In this document: positions 8,804-17,469 of the stretch, in pieces
Position numbering within the stretch: position 1 is the stretch's first letter
Layout of the letters: the number at the start of each line of letters is the position of its first letter
Assembly: GCA_009917405.1 (NCBI GenBank)
Contig: QZED01000011.1
Span: forward strand, 1-48,834
Direction of reading: 5' to 3'
Length of the DNA: 48,834 nucleotides
Source: a bacterium c-19
Lineage (GTDB): Bacteria > Bacillota_I > Bacilli_A > Erysipelotrichales > Erysipelotrichaceae
The notes under the pieces: model-generated
The model's input: the letters and a program-made list of their open reading frames with translations, nothing else
Databases searched by the model: none
Told to the model about the DNA's origin: nothing
Translations under genes and position numbers: made by a program

Positions 8804-8962
8804 ATGAAGAAGTCACATGAAGCAATTATTTGGTTCCTAGGCGCACTATTACTAATAGTAAACTATTGGTTATATAACCTTGGCACCTATAATAACTGGG
8901 TAGCTTTATTTATAGTCGCTATGTTAAATGTTATTGTAATCGGTTTGATAAGAAAAGGCTAA
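8804..8962 (+). CDS. Small two-helix membrane peptide, unknown
   Basis: A 52-residue ORF: two hydrophobic segments (about 8-22 and 31-48) separated by a polar turn (NLGTYNN) and a basic end (RKG). AGGAGG lies 13 bases upstream, somewhat far. It occupies the place where agrD would often be found but lacks the Cys core and acidic tail of AgrD. The sequence around its Shine-Dalgarno (CTCTTTTCAGAAAGGAGG) is nearly repeated before the gene at 9189, suggesting duplication. I assign no function. Confidence 0.45.
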   Translation: MKKSHEAIIWFLGALLLIVNYWLYNLGTYNNWVALFIVAMLNVIVIGLIRKG

Positions 8963-9188
8963 CGACAATATTAACAATAAGTTATACAGGGGGGAAAGAG
9001 TTATGTGCCACCTTTTTTATATAACAATGCGGTTAGCTTTATAAAATCTCTGTGGTATTGATAAACCCTTAAACAACATTTTACGATGATCTTATTGTGA
9101 TAACATGACAAACATACCAACTTATATAAAGATTCATGGTATAAAAAGGAAAGCCGTACATCAGCGCTCTTTTCAGGAAGGAGAACAA

Positions 9189-9761
9189 ATGATGAAACAG
9201 AAAAAAGGGATTATAATTTCATTACTATTTGTTTTTACGGTCGGCATTCTTTGCGGTTATTTGGCAGCTAACAGTGTGGGAAATAAAGAAAAGCCGGTGA
9301 GTGATAATCAAGAAACTCCAATTTGTGATAATAATGAATTTGCCGATATTCAGAAAAAAGAATTAAGTATTGATCCTGATTTCTTTGAAGTAGACGCTCT
9401 TAAATACAATCATAATCATCTAAATACAAAAATTCATTTGACTGAAAAAGGAAGACTTTACAATGCCACAGAGTTATTCTCCACTGAGTATACAGTATCT
9501 GTTACACTGGTAAATAATCAGTTTGATGAACCATACTTGTTCTTTGATAATATTGTCTGGGATATCAACGAGGATTTAAATATTGATTTAGTTATTGATA
9601 CCAAAGAAATAAACGATAAAGACATGTTATCAGATTTTAACAAGCAACTGGAATTAATGAAAAGCGGTAAAGAACATAACATAATGTATCGAGTAGAGGT
9701 TGTATCGCAACTTAATCCTAATAATACTATGAGAACTATTGGAATGCTTTATGAGAAATAA
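9189..9761 (+). CDS. Membrane-anchored extracytoplasmic protein, unknown
   Basis: A 190-residue protein: basic start, one hydrophobic segment (about 6-27) ending near LAAN, then a polar, acidic extracytoplasmic part. No lipobox. The ATG at 9189 is chosen over an upstream one at 9105 because AGGAAGGAG lies 5 bases before it and the sequence upstream is not protein-like. It heads a run of small secreted or lipid-anchored proteins (9.2-13.5 kb) downstream of the agr remnant. Confidence 0.6.
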   Translation: MMKQKKGIIISLLFVFTVGILCGYLAANSVGNKEKPVSDNQETPICDNNEFADIQKKELSIDPDFFEVDALKYNHNHLNTKIHLTEKGRLYNATELFSTEYTVSVTLVNNQFDEPYLFFDNIVWDINEDLNIDLVIDTKEINDKDMLSDFNKQLELMKSGKEHNIMYRVEVVSQLNPNNTMRTIGMLYEK

Positions 9762-9868
9762 AAGGATCCATTAATATCCCTTATTTGAAGTACATTAAGT
9801 ATTTCATTTATAGTAAAACAAATAAACATTTCCTCAATAAGCAAACAGTGAAACAGAAAGAGCAAGTT

Positions 9869-10273
9869 ATGAAAAAATCTACATTAAAATTAATCTTTAC
9901 GCTGATGATCGTTATGGGCTGTATTACATTAAGCGGTTGTAATACAAGTGGAAACGATCCTGACCAAACACATGATTCTACTGCGCAGAAACCACCTAAA
10001 CATAACGGTATAAAACCGATTATTTACTATCACGGCAAGCATTATAAGATTTCTGACAAACGCAGTAAACTGCCGCAGGGATTCGCTGATTCGAAAGATA
10101 AGATTATCGGCAGTGAAGCAAGCTATGATACCGTACCGAATCGCGAGTGTTATACAACTGCGTCCAATGCCGATCGCGTCGGTGCTGAAATATTCAGTAA
10201 TCCTAATGACGACAGCTATATCTATATTTATGCAGAAGGCGGTTACTTGGCGTTTTGCCGGGAGAATATATAA
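9869..10273 (+). CDS. Small lipoprotein, unknown
   Basis: A 134-residue protein with a clear lipoprotein signal peptide: MKKSTLKLIF, hydrophobic core, lipobox LSGC with the lipidated Cys near residue 24. The mature part begins with a Thr/Asp-rich linker, then a compact domain with KPIIYYHGKHYKISD, of unknown role. The ATG at 9869 is preferred over one at 9785 because the signal peptide starts there, although the ribosome binding site (AAGAGCAAG) is weak. Confidence 0.65.
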   Translation: MKKSTLKLIFTLMIVMGCITLSGCNTSGNDPDQTHDSTAQKPPKHNGIKPIIYYHGKHYKISDKRSKLPQGFADSKDKIIGSEASYDTVPNRECYTTASNADRVGAEIFSNPNDDSYIYIYAEGGYLAFCRENI

Positions 10274-10326
10274 TAAAAATTATTTTGCGGATGTTTAATA
10301 CAGACATCGCGGAAAGGAGATTAATC

Positions 10327-11016
10327 ATGAAACAGAACAAGCTTTTCATTCCGTTATTAAGCGCTCTGTTTTTAATGAACGGCTGCAAGCTCAACCATGA
10401 AGTTGTGGAACACACTTCATTCTTCAATGCATATGAACAAATTGATGAAGCTGAAATTATGAATTTAGCTTCACAAGCAGACGTTTCTTTGAATTACGGA
10501 AATCCTGAGGTAATGTATCAGACTGCCGAACAGGTTGTAATTGCACGAGTTGATTCAATTGACGGCAGTAGTAATTACAATGAGCAAACCGGCGAATATG
10601 TTTTTCCTTTCACCTATGGAAAAATGACGATATTGGCTGTTAAAAAAGGGAATCTTTCCGTGAATCAACAAGTTCCCTATCTGCGTATGGGTGCTATCCT
10701 GACATTTGAGCAATATTATCAAGGGCTGCTTCCTGATCACCAACAAAAAATTGCGGAACATATGGATCAACAGCCCAAATATGTGAAACACATGTTCGGA
10801 GATGATATTGATATTGAAGCGGGAAAAATTTATTTGATCTATATCGGAGAAAACGACTCAAAAGATTCACCGGAAAAAGATGCGTATCCGATCATCGGTT
10901 GGGAAGGCGGTCTGAGAGAAATCAAAGGTGATCTCTCATCACAAGCACAAATTCAAGTATTAAACAATATTACCGGTGAATGGGAAAACCTTTCACAGCT
11001 TATTCCCGATGAATAA
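10327..11016 (+). CDS. Lipoprotein, unknown
   Basis: A 229-residue protein with a short signal peptide and lipobox FLMNGC (Cys near residue 20). The mature domain includes a segment reminiscent of extracellular proteins that describe a time-dependent surface factor (VVIARVDSIDGSSNYNEQTG...), but I cannot name a family. AAAGGAG before the ATG at 10327 sets the start. It is one of four lipoprotein genes in a co-directional run without internal terminators, so probably co-transcribed. Confidence 0.65.
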   Translation: MKQNKLFIPLLSALFLMNGCKLNHEVVEHTSFFNAYEQIDEAEIMNLASQADVSLNYGNPEVMYQTAEQVVIARVDSIDGSSNYNEQTGEYVFPFTYGKMTILAVKKGNLSVNQQVPYLRMGAILTFEQYYQGLLPDHQQKIAEHMDQQPKYVKHMFGDDIDIEAGKIYLIYIGENDSKDSPEKDAYPIIGWEGGLREIKGDLSSQAQIQVLNNITGEWENLSQLIPDE

Positions 11017-11126
11017 AAAAACTGAAAAATTCACCATTCACAACACAGTTATAAAAACAGCACTATGCCGGATCTGTTTTGATACAAAAATACCGTGTCC
11101 CTTCCAATAAGAAAGGAGCTGTCATT

Positions 11127-11576
11127 ATGAATAAAAAACAAATCTTATATATCGCGGCCATGTTTGGTTTGACCGCACTTATCCTCTGTTCCGATCAAAT
11201 AAATCCTGTTCATGCGAATCGCTATGAAGTCAATTATCTGCTCGCCGCCCTGCAATTATTCTGTAAATTAATCTTGCCTTGTCTGTTAGGCAGCGTCATC
11301 GCTAAAGTCAGTGCTGATTGGATCAAAGGCGAAGGTCTCAGTGCTTTTCACATTCATAAACATTTTGTTTATCTGATCATTGAACTGTTAGTGGCTTATA
11401 TTCTCTTTATGCTTTATCCGATCATCTGTATCATTCTCGGCACCGGAATTCCCGAAAAGATCGTAAGCTATATGTTATTTGCGTCAGATCATTTATATTT
11501 ATATATCTTAATTTACTTTTTAGTTACACTAGGTGTTATTAAAGCCTGCAAAAGTAAAAGCTTTATGAAAGGCTGA
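11127..11576 (+). CDS. Four-helix membrane protein, unknown
   Basis: A 149-residue protein with hydrophobic segments at about 5-22, 38-60, 82-108 and 118-140 and short loops. GAAAGGAG is 8 bases before the ATG at 11127, which makes it a better start than 11079. No conserved motif recognised. Confidence 0.55.
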   Translation: MNKKQILYIAAMFGLTALILCSDQINPVHANRYEVNYLLAALQLFCKLILPCLLGSVIAKVSADWIKGEGLSAFHIHKHFVYLIIELLVAYILFMLYPIICIILGTGIPEKIVSYMLFASDHLYLYILIYFLVTLGVIKACKSKSFMKG

Positions 11577-11627
11577 TACTTAACGATACAAAGCTTCTCA
11601 TGAAATATTTAAAGAAGAATGACAATC

Positions 11628-11710
11628 ATGAAAAAAGTAATTTAGTATTGCATTCCGATATACTTACTTAGCATCTGTTTAACTAACTGTTTCCATACAG
11701 AAATTGATGA
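11628..11710 (+). pseudogene. Remnant of a lipoprotein gene
   Basis: From ATG 11628 the frame reads MKKVI, a TAG stop (11643-11645), then YCIPIYLLSICLTNCFHTE. This is the shape of a lipoprotein signal peptide with a lipobox-like LTNC, interrupted by one stop, and it peters out into the Shine-Dalgarno of the next gene. It is read as a decayed member of the neighbouring lipoprotein set. Confidence 0.4.
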
Positions 11711-11724
11711 AAGGAGTGAAAGTC

Positions 11725-11952
11725 ATGAAAAAGAAATGGATCAATGTTACAAGTAAATGGAGTTATCTTTGCTTTATTCCCGTAATTATCGGTTTATTTA
11801 AAATTGTATTATACGATATTTCGTTATCTGCCGATATTTTGATGATGGGAAAAGAAATAATGATTTCTTTATTGCTGGTGATCATCGGAATCTATCTGTT
11901 TGTAAGAATGAACAGCTATTCTCATCTGTTCAATCCCGATCATCCTCATTAA
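11725..11952 (+). CDS. Small two-helix membrane protein, unknown
   Basis: A 75-residue protein with two hydrophobic segments (about 14-31 and 47-63), basic start and a histidine-containing tail (NPDHPH). The start at 11725 follows AAAGGAG by 8 bases; an earlier in-frame ATG at 11704 overlaps this ribosome binding site. The next gene follows after 28 bases. Confidence 0.55.
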   Translation: MKKKWINVTSKWSYLCFIPVIIGLFKIVLYDISLSADILMMGKEIMISLLLVIIGIYLFVRMNSYSHLFNPDHPH

Positions 11953-11980
11953 AGAATCCTTTAGAAAGGTATAGAAAACA

Positions 11981-12469
11981 ATGAAGAAAAAGAAAATACG
12001 TTACATTATTCTGTCAACACTACTGTGTGCGGGCTTACTCACTGCCTGCGGCTCCAAAAACACCTTATCTGATATACAGGTGAATGAGCTTCAATCAGAA
12101 TTATACACTGAGGAAGAATATCATGAATTCCTTGATGAATTTGTCACCGGATACAATGAAAAAGCATACGGTGAAACACATCGTGAAACTGAAATTATTG
12201 AGATCAGCTATCTTGGAGATGCTTGCTTACAACAAGAAATCGCTGATTTGGCAAATAGTACAGACGAACCTGCACCGGATCTTGATTCTATGCAATTCAT
12301 GTTAATCCGCATAAAAACTGACATCATTTCATTTTGGGATAAGTTTAACCTCAATGAGAAGTATCCGCAGGAGTTCACTTACTTTTTAACCAAAAAACCA
12401 AACGCCAAATGGGAAGTACAGCGCAGCGGTAATGAAGGCTATGTTCCGCAATGTGAATTCAATAAGTAA
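11981..12469 (+). CDS. Lipoprotein, unknown
   Basis: A 162-residue protein with signal peptide MKKKKIRYIILSTLLCAGLL and lipobox LTACG (Cys near residue 23). The mature part is acidic, with a predicted small alpha/beta domain. AGAAAGG precedes the ATG. Part of the lipoprotein run. Confidence 0.65.
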   Translation: MKKKKIRYIILSTLLCAGLLTACGSKNTLSDIQVNELQSELYTEEEYHEFLDEFVTGYNEKAYGETHRETEIIEISYLGDACLQQEIADLANSTDEPAPDLDSMQFMLIRIKTDIISFWDKFNLNEKYPQEFTYFLTKKPNAKWEVQRSGNEGYVPQCEFNK

Positions 12470-12509
12470 CCATATTGACAATAATAAAGAAGATTAGGAA
12501 AGGGATACT

Positions 12510-13541
12510 ATGAAAAAAATAATGATTATGCTTTGTTTCCTTTTGTGCTTATGCGCATGTCAAAAGCAAGCATCAGAACCGGAAGCGACAGCCTTAACTT
12601 ACAAGAACCTCGATTACAAAATCACTAGAATCACAGACGTTGAAAATGACGATAACTTTATGCCGTACTTTACAAGATGCGATAATGATTATCTATACGG
12701 CATGATGCTCAACGGTGCTGAGTTTACGACGGAAACGAATACAAACAGACTGCTTGTATTAGAAAATGATTGGATTCGCAGCTTTCCGCTGGAGGAAGAA
12801 CCGTGTGTCAGTGATCATTTAATGATCAAGGATCAGCTGTTTTATCTTGCGGCTTCAAAAGATGAGAAAAACAGTGTTGATCTGTATCGTTATGAAGACG
12901 GAAAAAATGATGAACTAATTGAGCGCTTTACCGATGAATCTAAAATACAACTGGAACATTTAGGAACTTCTCTGATGATCATTGCTCAAAATCAAGAAAG
13001 AATTGATCTGAAACGTTACTTTGATGATAATCTTATTCAAATGGCAACCGTTGCGATTAATGATCAATTATCAGGAGATATTGAAATCAAACTGTATCAA
13101 AGTGATCTGTTTCTTACCGTCATTAACGATCAAGGAAAATCGATTTATGTAATTGATACGGAATCCGGTAATATTACGAGTCAGCTTACCGATCAATCAT
13201 TTGATTATTTTGTGGTAAGTGATGATGCTGTAGCTGTATATCAAGGTGAGAAAGAGCTGCTTTATAATCGCAGTTTTGAATTACAGAAAACGTATTCAGT
13301 ACCGAAATCTGATTGGATGAATCTAAGTTATTTTGGTGATAATGACGGTATCGGTGTTCTTACGGATACCGAGCATAATATCGTTCTGCGTAATTATGAT
13401 AATGATAACGGATATAAAATATCAGCAAAGAAAGAAGCAGTGTTAAAAGATTTGACTGTTCGTTTTGTTGGAAATCATTTCTTGATTGCGACAACTGCGG
13501 AAAACGATATTTATAAAATTGAATTTGAATTCAAAGAATAA
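12510..13541 (+). CDS. Lipoprotein with beta-propeller-like repeats, unknown
   Basis: A 343-residue protein with a short lipoprotein signal (MKKIMIMLCFLLCLCAC) and a mature part made of repeated beta-rich segments with patterns such as DNDYLYGMML, MIKDQLFYLAASKDEKN and LFLTVINDQGKSIYVIDTESG. This suggests a surface-exposed beta-propeller, though no family is assigned. It is the last gene of the run: a strong terminator begins ten bases after the stop. Confidence 0.6.
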   Translation: MKKIMIMLCFLLCLCACQKQASEPEATALTYKNLDYKITRITDVENDDNFMPYFTRCDNDYLYGMMLNGAEFTTETNTNRLLVLENDWIRSFPLEEEPCVSDHLMIKDQLFYLAASKDEKNSVDLYRYEDGKNDELIERFTDESKIQLEHLGTSLMIIAQNQERIDLKRYFDDNLIQMATVAINDQLSGDIEIKLYQSDLFLTVINDQGKSIYVIDTESGNITSQLTDQSFDYFVVSDDAVAVYQGEKELLYNRSFELQKTYSVPKSDWMNLSYFGDNDGIGVLTDTEHNIVLRNYDNDNGYKISAKKEAVLKDLTVRFVGNHFLIATTAENDIYKIEFEFKE

Positions 13542-13551
13542 AGTCACATTG

Positions 13552-13584
13552 GTTTACTTGTTGAAACCGGCAAGTAAACTTTTT
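13552..13584 (+). terminator. Terminator of the lipoprotein run
   Basis: GTTTACTTG (13552-13560) pairs perfectly with CAAGTAAAC (13571-13579) and is followed by five Ts. Confidence 0.85.
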
Positions 13585-13761
13585 ATATGTTTTAATAGTT
13601 ATTTACTTTTGTAAAGTTTGATTTAAACAATCGCTTCACAATGTCTGTCAACTGAAGATAATAAAAAGCTTTTGAATAGGCAAAATGATTAAAATGAGAT
13701 ATATTGTGATAGTATTTTCTTTCTGTATACCTGATAAAAATAACTTTATCACCTACTACTA

Positions 13762-13810
13762 TTGACAATGATAAGCAAATAGTGTACTGTATTAGTATAG
13801 ATAGTACAGT
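13762..13810 (+). promoter_or_regulatory. ytr-like operon promoter with YtrA-type operator
   Basis: The -35 TTGACA (13762-13767) is 17 bp from a poor -10 TACTGT (13785-13790). Overlapping the -10 is a perfect inverted repeat ACTGTA (13786-13791), 13 bp, TACAGT (13805-13810). The Bacillus YtrA repressor is described as binding AGTGTA-N13-TACACT, so spacing is identical and each half-site differs by one base. The YtrA-like gene at 16206 in the same operon is the obvious ligand, implying autorepression. Confidence 0.7.
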
Positions 13811-13823
13811 TGGAGGGATCAAC

Positions 13824-14711
13824 ATGCTGAAAGTTTGTGACTTAGAAAAAAAACTACAAAATCATCTTGTTCTACATCAACTCAATATGGATATTGAAGA
13901 CAGATGTATCTACGGACTGATCGGTGAAAACGGCGCCGGCAAATCAACCTTGTTAAGAGTACTGGCAGGTGTATACGAATGCGATCACGGCTGTGTGATG
14001 ATCGATGACCAAGATCTGCATAAGTATCCGGAAAAGAAAGCAGAAATTCTCTTAATTCAAGATGAACCGTTTTATTTTCATCATGCGACATTATCAGATA
14101 TGAAACACTTCTATCAAATCGCCCATCCTGACTTAGATGAAGCCTACTACCACAAGCTGATTACCGTATTTGAATTAGATGATCGCCAACCCTTATATAA
14201 ATTCTCTAAAGGAATGAAGCGTCAAGCGTTTTTAATCCTCGGTCTATGTATTGCGCCACGCTATTTATTATTGGACGAGGCATTCGACGGCTTAGATCCG
14301 CATATGCGCATGATGTTTAAAAAAGAGATCAGCGAACGCATCGAAGAAAAGAAAATGAGTGTGATCATTTCTTCCCATAACCTTAAAGAAATGGAAGAAC
14401 TGTGCGACTGCTTCGGAATTTTAGAAAACGGCAAACTGTTGACCTCTGGATCCGTGAGCGATAAGCTTCATGAAGTCCATCGCTTCCAATTAGCCTTTGC
14501 GAAACCGATGGATAAAGAAGATTTCTCTGAATTAAAGCTGTTATCCTTACAAATAACCGCAAGTATCGTAAACTTAGTCGCTGAGGGAGAGGAAGCGGAA
14601 ATCAAAGCATTTTTAAAAGAAAAGCAGCCGATCATGATGGAAATGCTTCCGGTCAGCTTAGAAGAAATCTTTGTATTTAAAATGTTGAATAAAACGGAGG
14701 TGTCGCAATGA
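13824..14711 (+). CDS. ABC transporter ATP-binding protein (YtrB-like)
   Basis: A 295-residue ATPase: Walker A GENGAGKST (about 34-42), signature FSKGMKRQ in place of LSGGQ, Walker B YLLLDEAFDGLD, and H-loop SSHNLKE, then a C-terminal extension of about 90 residues. The SKGMKRQ signature is typical of YtrB-like ATPases of small peptide- or stress-response exporters. GGAGGG before ATG 13824 sets the start. Its stop overlaps the start of the permease gene (ATGA). It is the first gene of an operon controlled by the operator just upstream. Confidence 0.88.
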   Translation: MLKVCDLEKKLQNHLVLHQLNMDIEDRCIYGLIGENGAGKSTLLRVLAGVYECDHGCVMIDDQDLHKYPEKKAEILLIQDEPFYFHHATLSDMKHFYQIAHPDLDEAYYHKLITVFELDDRQPLYKFSKGMKRQAFLILGLCIAPRYLLLDEAFDGLDPHMRMMFKKEISERIEEKKMSVIISSHNLKEMEELCDCFGILENGKLLTSGSVSDKLHEVHRFQLAFAKPMDKEDFSELKLLSLQITASIVNLVAEGEEAEIKAFLKEKQPIMMEMLPVSLEEIFVFKMLNKTEVSQ

Positions 14712-16195
14712 AACAACTGTTACTGACAAATACCGAACTTTCCTACTTGAAATATTATATAAAAAAGGAAGCACGATTAGGAATTACGGCAATAATCATC
14801 CTCGCTTTGTTTGTATCCGGACTGCTGTTGCCCGGTGCTTTAGTCAAAATCGGACTAATATTGTTCGGTGGACAATTTGATGACTATTCCGGAAGCGGAT
14901 GGGAAAGCATGTCACGAGTATTTATCTCTGTTTGTATATTAGCATATTTACTGCCGCTGTATTTATTTCGATTTTTAATGAATCGAAGCGGAAATGATTT
15001 ATACTTATCCCTGCCAATTGAGCGAAAACGCTTATTCTATGTACATTATATTATCGGATTATTTTATTTGATTACAATATCTCTGCTTCTGTTGTTAGGG
15101 TACAGCTTGTTTGTGAATACATTATCTATATATCAAATATCATCAGCGGAGAGTTTCTCTTATATCCTGTTAAATATTTACTTTATCGTACTGGGAGTTT
15201 GTCTGTATACCTTTTTCACATATATTGTAATACGTTGTCATAACCTGTTGGACGCTATCCTGATGGAATTAGCGTATACACTATTACCGTTACTCTTCTA
15301 TTATGCGCTCCATGCATTAATCACCCATGCGGCAGAGGCATCAACGACTTACCTGTTTTTGGGGTTTGACGACACTTCGTTAATAAATATAATAGAGCTG
15401 CCGACAGCGGTGTTGAGTATTCCAATACAGATGAATTTATGGATGATATATTTCTGTTCTTATGCAAGTAAAGCTGCGATTGCCTGTGAGCTGTTACTCG
15501 TTGCCGGATTCTTATGGATCATTTTTACAGTGTGCTGCTTCTTAGGCGCACGCAAATCCTTTGTGCGAATCAGAAGTGAACAAAGCGGACAAAACACAAA
15601 TGCCTTTTTTACTTATCCGTTGTTGATTCCGCTCGTTTCCTTCCTGTTATTGATCGCAACCCAAAGCGAACACTTATTTTCAATCAATATCATCTTAATT
15701 CTTGTAGCCTTTTTATTGGCACACTTTATCGCATATCGCAAGATCAGCTTCTCAATTCGTAAACTATTGTTGTTTATCAGCTTGGCAGCGAGCAGTTTCC
15801 TGTTGTTCATAAGCCTTACAAAAACCAATTTATTCGGTGCAGTCAAAGAAGTACCGAAGCTTGAGGAAATTGATTCATTCACATTAGCAGTCACCCAATA
15901 CTATGCAAACAATGAAAGTTCGCAATCAACCTTTCTCATCGGCAGCGGAAGAAGTGATGAAGCGATCGCCGATATACTTGCAGAACAAGCGAAAATCATG
16001 GATTATAAGAAACAACATTCAGATAATGACATATATGATCAGGCATATATCGTGAGATTTCAATATGATACGGATGCTGTAGAGCAAGGATTTATCGAAC
16101 GCACTTATATCTTTAATCAAAAGGACAAAGAGTATATCGAAGCACGAATCGCTGAATGGAAGAAAATGCATATCATTCAAGATTACACAGAATAG
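14708..16195 (+). CDS. ABC transporter permease
   Basis: A 495-residue membrane protein with about ten hydrophobic segments in two groups (roughly 20-250 and 265-390) and a C-terminal extracytoplasmic domain of about 100 residues. It is the partner of the ATPase it overlaps by four bases. It contains the segment SGNDLYLSLPIERKRLFYVHY after the second helix, which the permease at 17459 repeats as SVDLYYPLPMKKTTMYWLNY, so the two are paralogues. The substrate is unknown; related operons respond to cell-envelope antibiotics. Confidence 0.8.
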   Translation: MKQLLLTNTELSYLKYYIKKEARLGITAIIILALFVSGLLLPGALVKIGLILFGGQFDDYSGSGWESMSRVFISVCILAYLLPLYLFRFLMNRSGNDLYLSLPIERKRLFYVHYIIGLFYLITISLLLLLGYSLFVNTLSIYQISSAESFSYILLNIYFIVLGVCLYTFFTYIVIRCHNLLDAILMELAYTLLPLLFYYALHALITHAAEASTTYLFLGFDDTSLINIIELPTAVLSIPIQMNLWMIYFCSYASKAAIACELLLVAGFLWIIFTVCCFLGARKSFVRIRSEQSGQNTNAFFTYPLLIPLVSFLLLIATQSEHLFSINIILILVAFLLAHFIAYRKISFSIRKLLLFISLAASSFLLFISLTKTNLFGAVKEVPKLEEIDSFTLAVTQYYANNESSQSTFLIGSGRSDEAIADILAEQAKIMDYKKQHSDNDIYDQAYIVRFQYDTDAVEQGFIERTYIFNQKDKEYIEARIAEWKKMHIIQDYTE

Positions 16196-16205
16196 GAGGT
16201 GTACG

Positions 16206-16583
16206 ATGTTTATCTTAAAACCGCAAAGTCGATTACCGATTTTTGAACAATTAAAAGCACAGATTTTAGAATTCATATCATTAGGCATCTTAGCACCGAA
16301 CGATAAATTACCGTCAGTACGCTCCTTGGCAAATGAGCTTGCGATTAATCCTAATACCGTCGCAAAGGCATATCAGGAACTGGAATTGCAAGGTTATTTA
16401 TACACGATGCCGGGCAAAGGCTGCTTTGTGAATGACAACCATTTAGATGATCAAATCAGGCATGTGAAGCTGAAGGAATTTGAACAGTCGGTATTGGAAA
16501 TGAAGCGTCATCAACTGCCGCCTGACGTATTAATTAACGTAGTCACAAAAGTATATGAAGAAGGGGATGAGCGTGATGATTGA
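16206..16583 (+). CDS. GntR-family repressor, YtrA subfamily
   Basis: A 125-residue regulator: winged-helix GntR domain (about 8-75, with SVRSLANELAINPNTVAKAYQELE) and only a short helical tail, the hallmark of the YtrA subfamily. AGGAGG overlapping the permease stop codon serves as its ribosome binding site. The ATPase start overlaps its end. Expected to bind the ACTGTA-N13-TACAGT site upstream of 13824 and so repress its own operon; the inducing signal is not visible from sequence. Confidence 0.88.
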   Translation: MFILKPQSRLPIFEQLKAQILEFISLGILAPNDKLPSVRSLANELAINPNTVAKAYQELELQGYLYTMPGKGCFVNDNHLDDQIRHVKLKEFEQSVLEMKRHQLPPDVLINVVTKVYEEGDERDD

Positions 16584-17469
16584 GTTTCAGCATGTATATA
16601 AATTTCTCGGCAAGAAACAAGTACTGCAAGACGTCAATGTTACGATACCGGATGGTACGGTATTCGGACTGATCGGAGCAAACGGATCAGGAAAATCAAC
16701 TTTCTTACGCTTATTGAGCGGAATTTATCAATGTGACGGCGGAAAAATTCTGTTAGATCAGGAACATATTTTCGACAATCGTCGCTGTAAAAAACAGATT
16801 CTGTTTATCAGTGATGAGCCGTTTCAGTTTTTCCGCTCTACCTTGGCTGATATGAAGCGATTCTATTCACAATGGTATAAAATCGATGAAGATCGCTATC
16901 GTGAATATTTAACGATGTTTCACCTAGATGAACATAAGCCGTTGCATAATTTCTCTAAAGGGATGAAAAGACAAGCTTTTATTCTGTTGGGATTGGCAGC
17001 TTCTCCGCGCTATTTGTTGCTGGATGAAGCATTTGACGGCTTGGATCCGATGATACGCCGCTACTTTAAACAGGTGATCGCCGAGCGAATTGCGGACAAA
17101 TCAATGAGTGTTATCATTTCCTCACATGATTTAAAAGAAGTACAGGATTTCTGTGACAGTTTTGCGATGATTGAAAACGGATCCGTTTCTACAAGTGGTG
17201 AAATGAATGATGCCCTGGCAAATATCCATCACATTCAGATGGCATTTCATGAAGAAGTAAAAGCAGAATGGTTTGATCAGCTTGATGTGATCACGATGCA
17301 GATACGCTCAAAAGTGGTAAAGCTGTATGTTCGCGGAGATGAGGAAAAGATCCGCAGCTATCTGAAAACACTGCATCCGCTCGTACTGGAGCTGCTTCCG
17401 GTACAACTGGAAGAAATGTTCATTCAATCTGTGATTCATCAAAAGGAGGTGAACCGCCATGGCATATGA
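16576..17469 (+). CDS. ABC transporter ATP-binding protein (YtrB-like), second copy
   Basis: A 297-residue ATPase: Walker A GANGSGKST, signature FSKGMKRQ, Walker B YLLLDEAFDGLD, H-loop SSHDLKE. Closely parallel to the ATPase at 13824 along the whole length, including the C-terminal extension ending LLPVQLEEMF versus MLPVSLEEIF, so the ATPase/permease pair was duplicated. The start at 16576 (ATGATTGAG) is 9 bases after AAGGGG; an earlier ATG at 16567 abuts that site. It overlaps the GntR gene by 8 bases and the next permease by 11. Confidence 0.88.
   Translation: MIEFQHVYKFLGKKQVLQDVNVTIPDGTVFGLIGANGSGKSTFLRLLSGIYQCDGGKILLDQEHIFDNRRCKKQILFISDEPFQFFRSTLADMKRFYSQWYKIDEDRYREYLTMFHLDEHKPLHNFSKGMKRQAFILLGLAASPRYLLLDEAFDGLDPMIRRYFKQVIAERIADKSMSVIISSHDLKEVQDFCDSFAMIENGSVSTSGEMNDALANIHHIQMAFHEEVKAEWFDQLDVITMQIRSKVVKLYVRGDEEKIRSYLKTLHPLVLELLPVQLEEMFIQSVIHQKEVNRHGI

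Noticed and set aside
8963..9104. agrD (autoinducer peptide precursor)
   Set aside because: A short ORF MCHLFYITMRLAL follows a good ribosome binding site at 9003, but it lacks the amphipathic start, a Cys at the right distance and the acidic tail.
9105..9188. Upstream start for the gene at 9189
   Set aside because: No ribosome binding site and no signal-peptide logic; the strong AGGAAGGAG lies before 9189.
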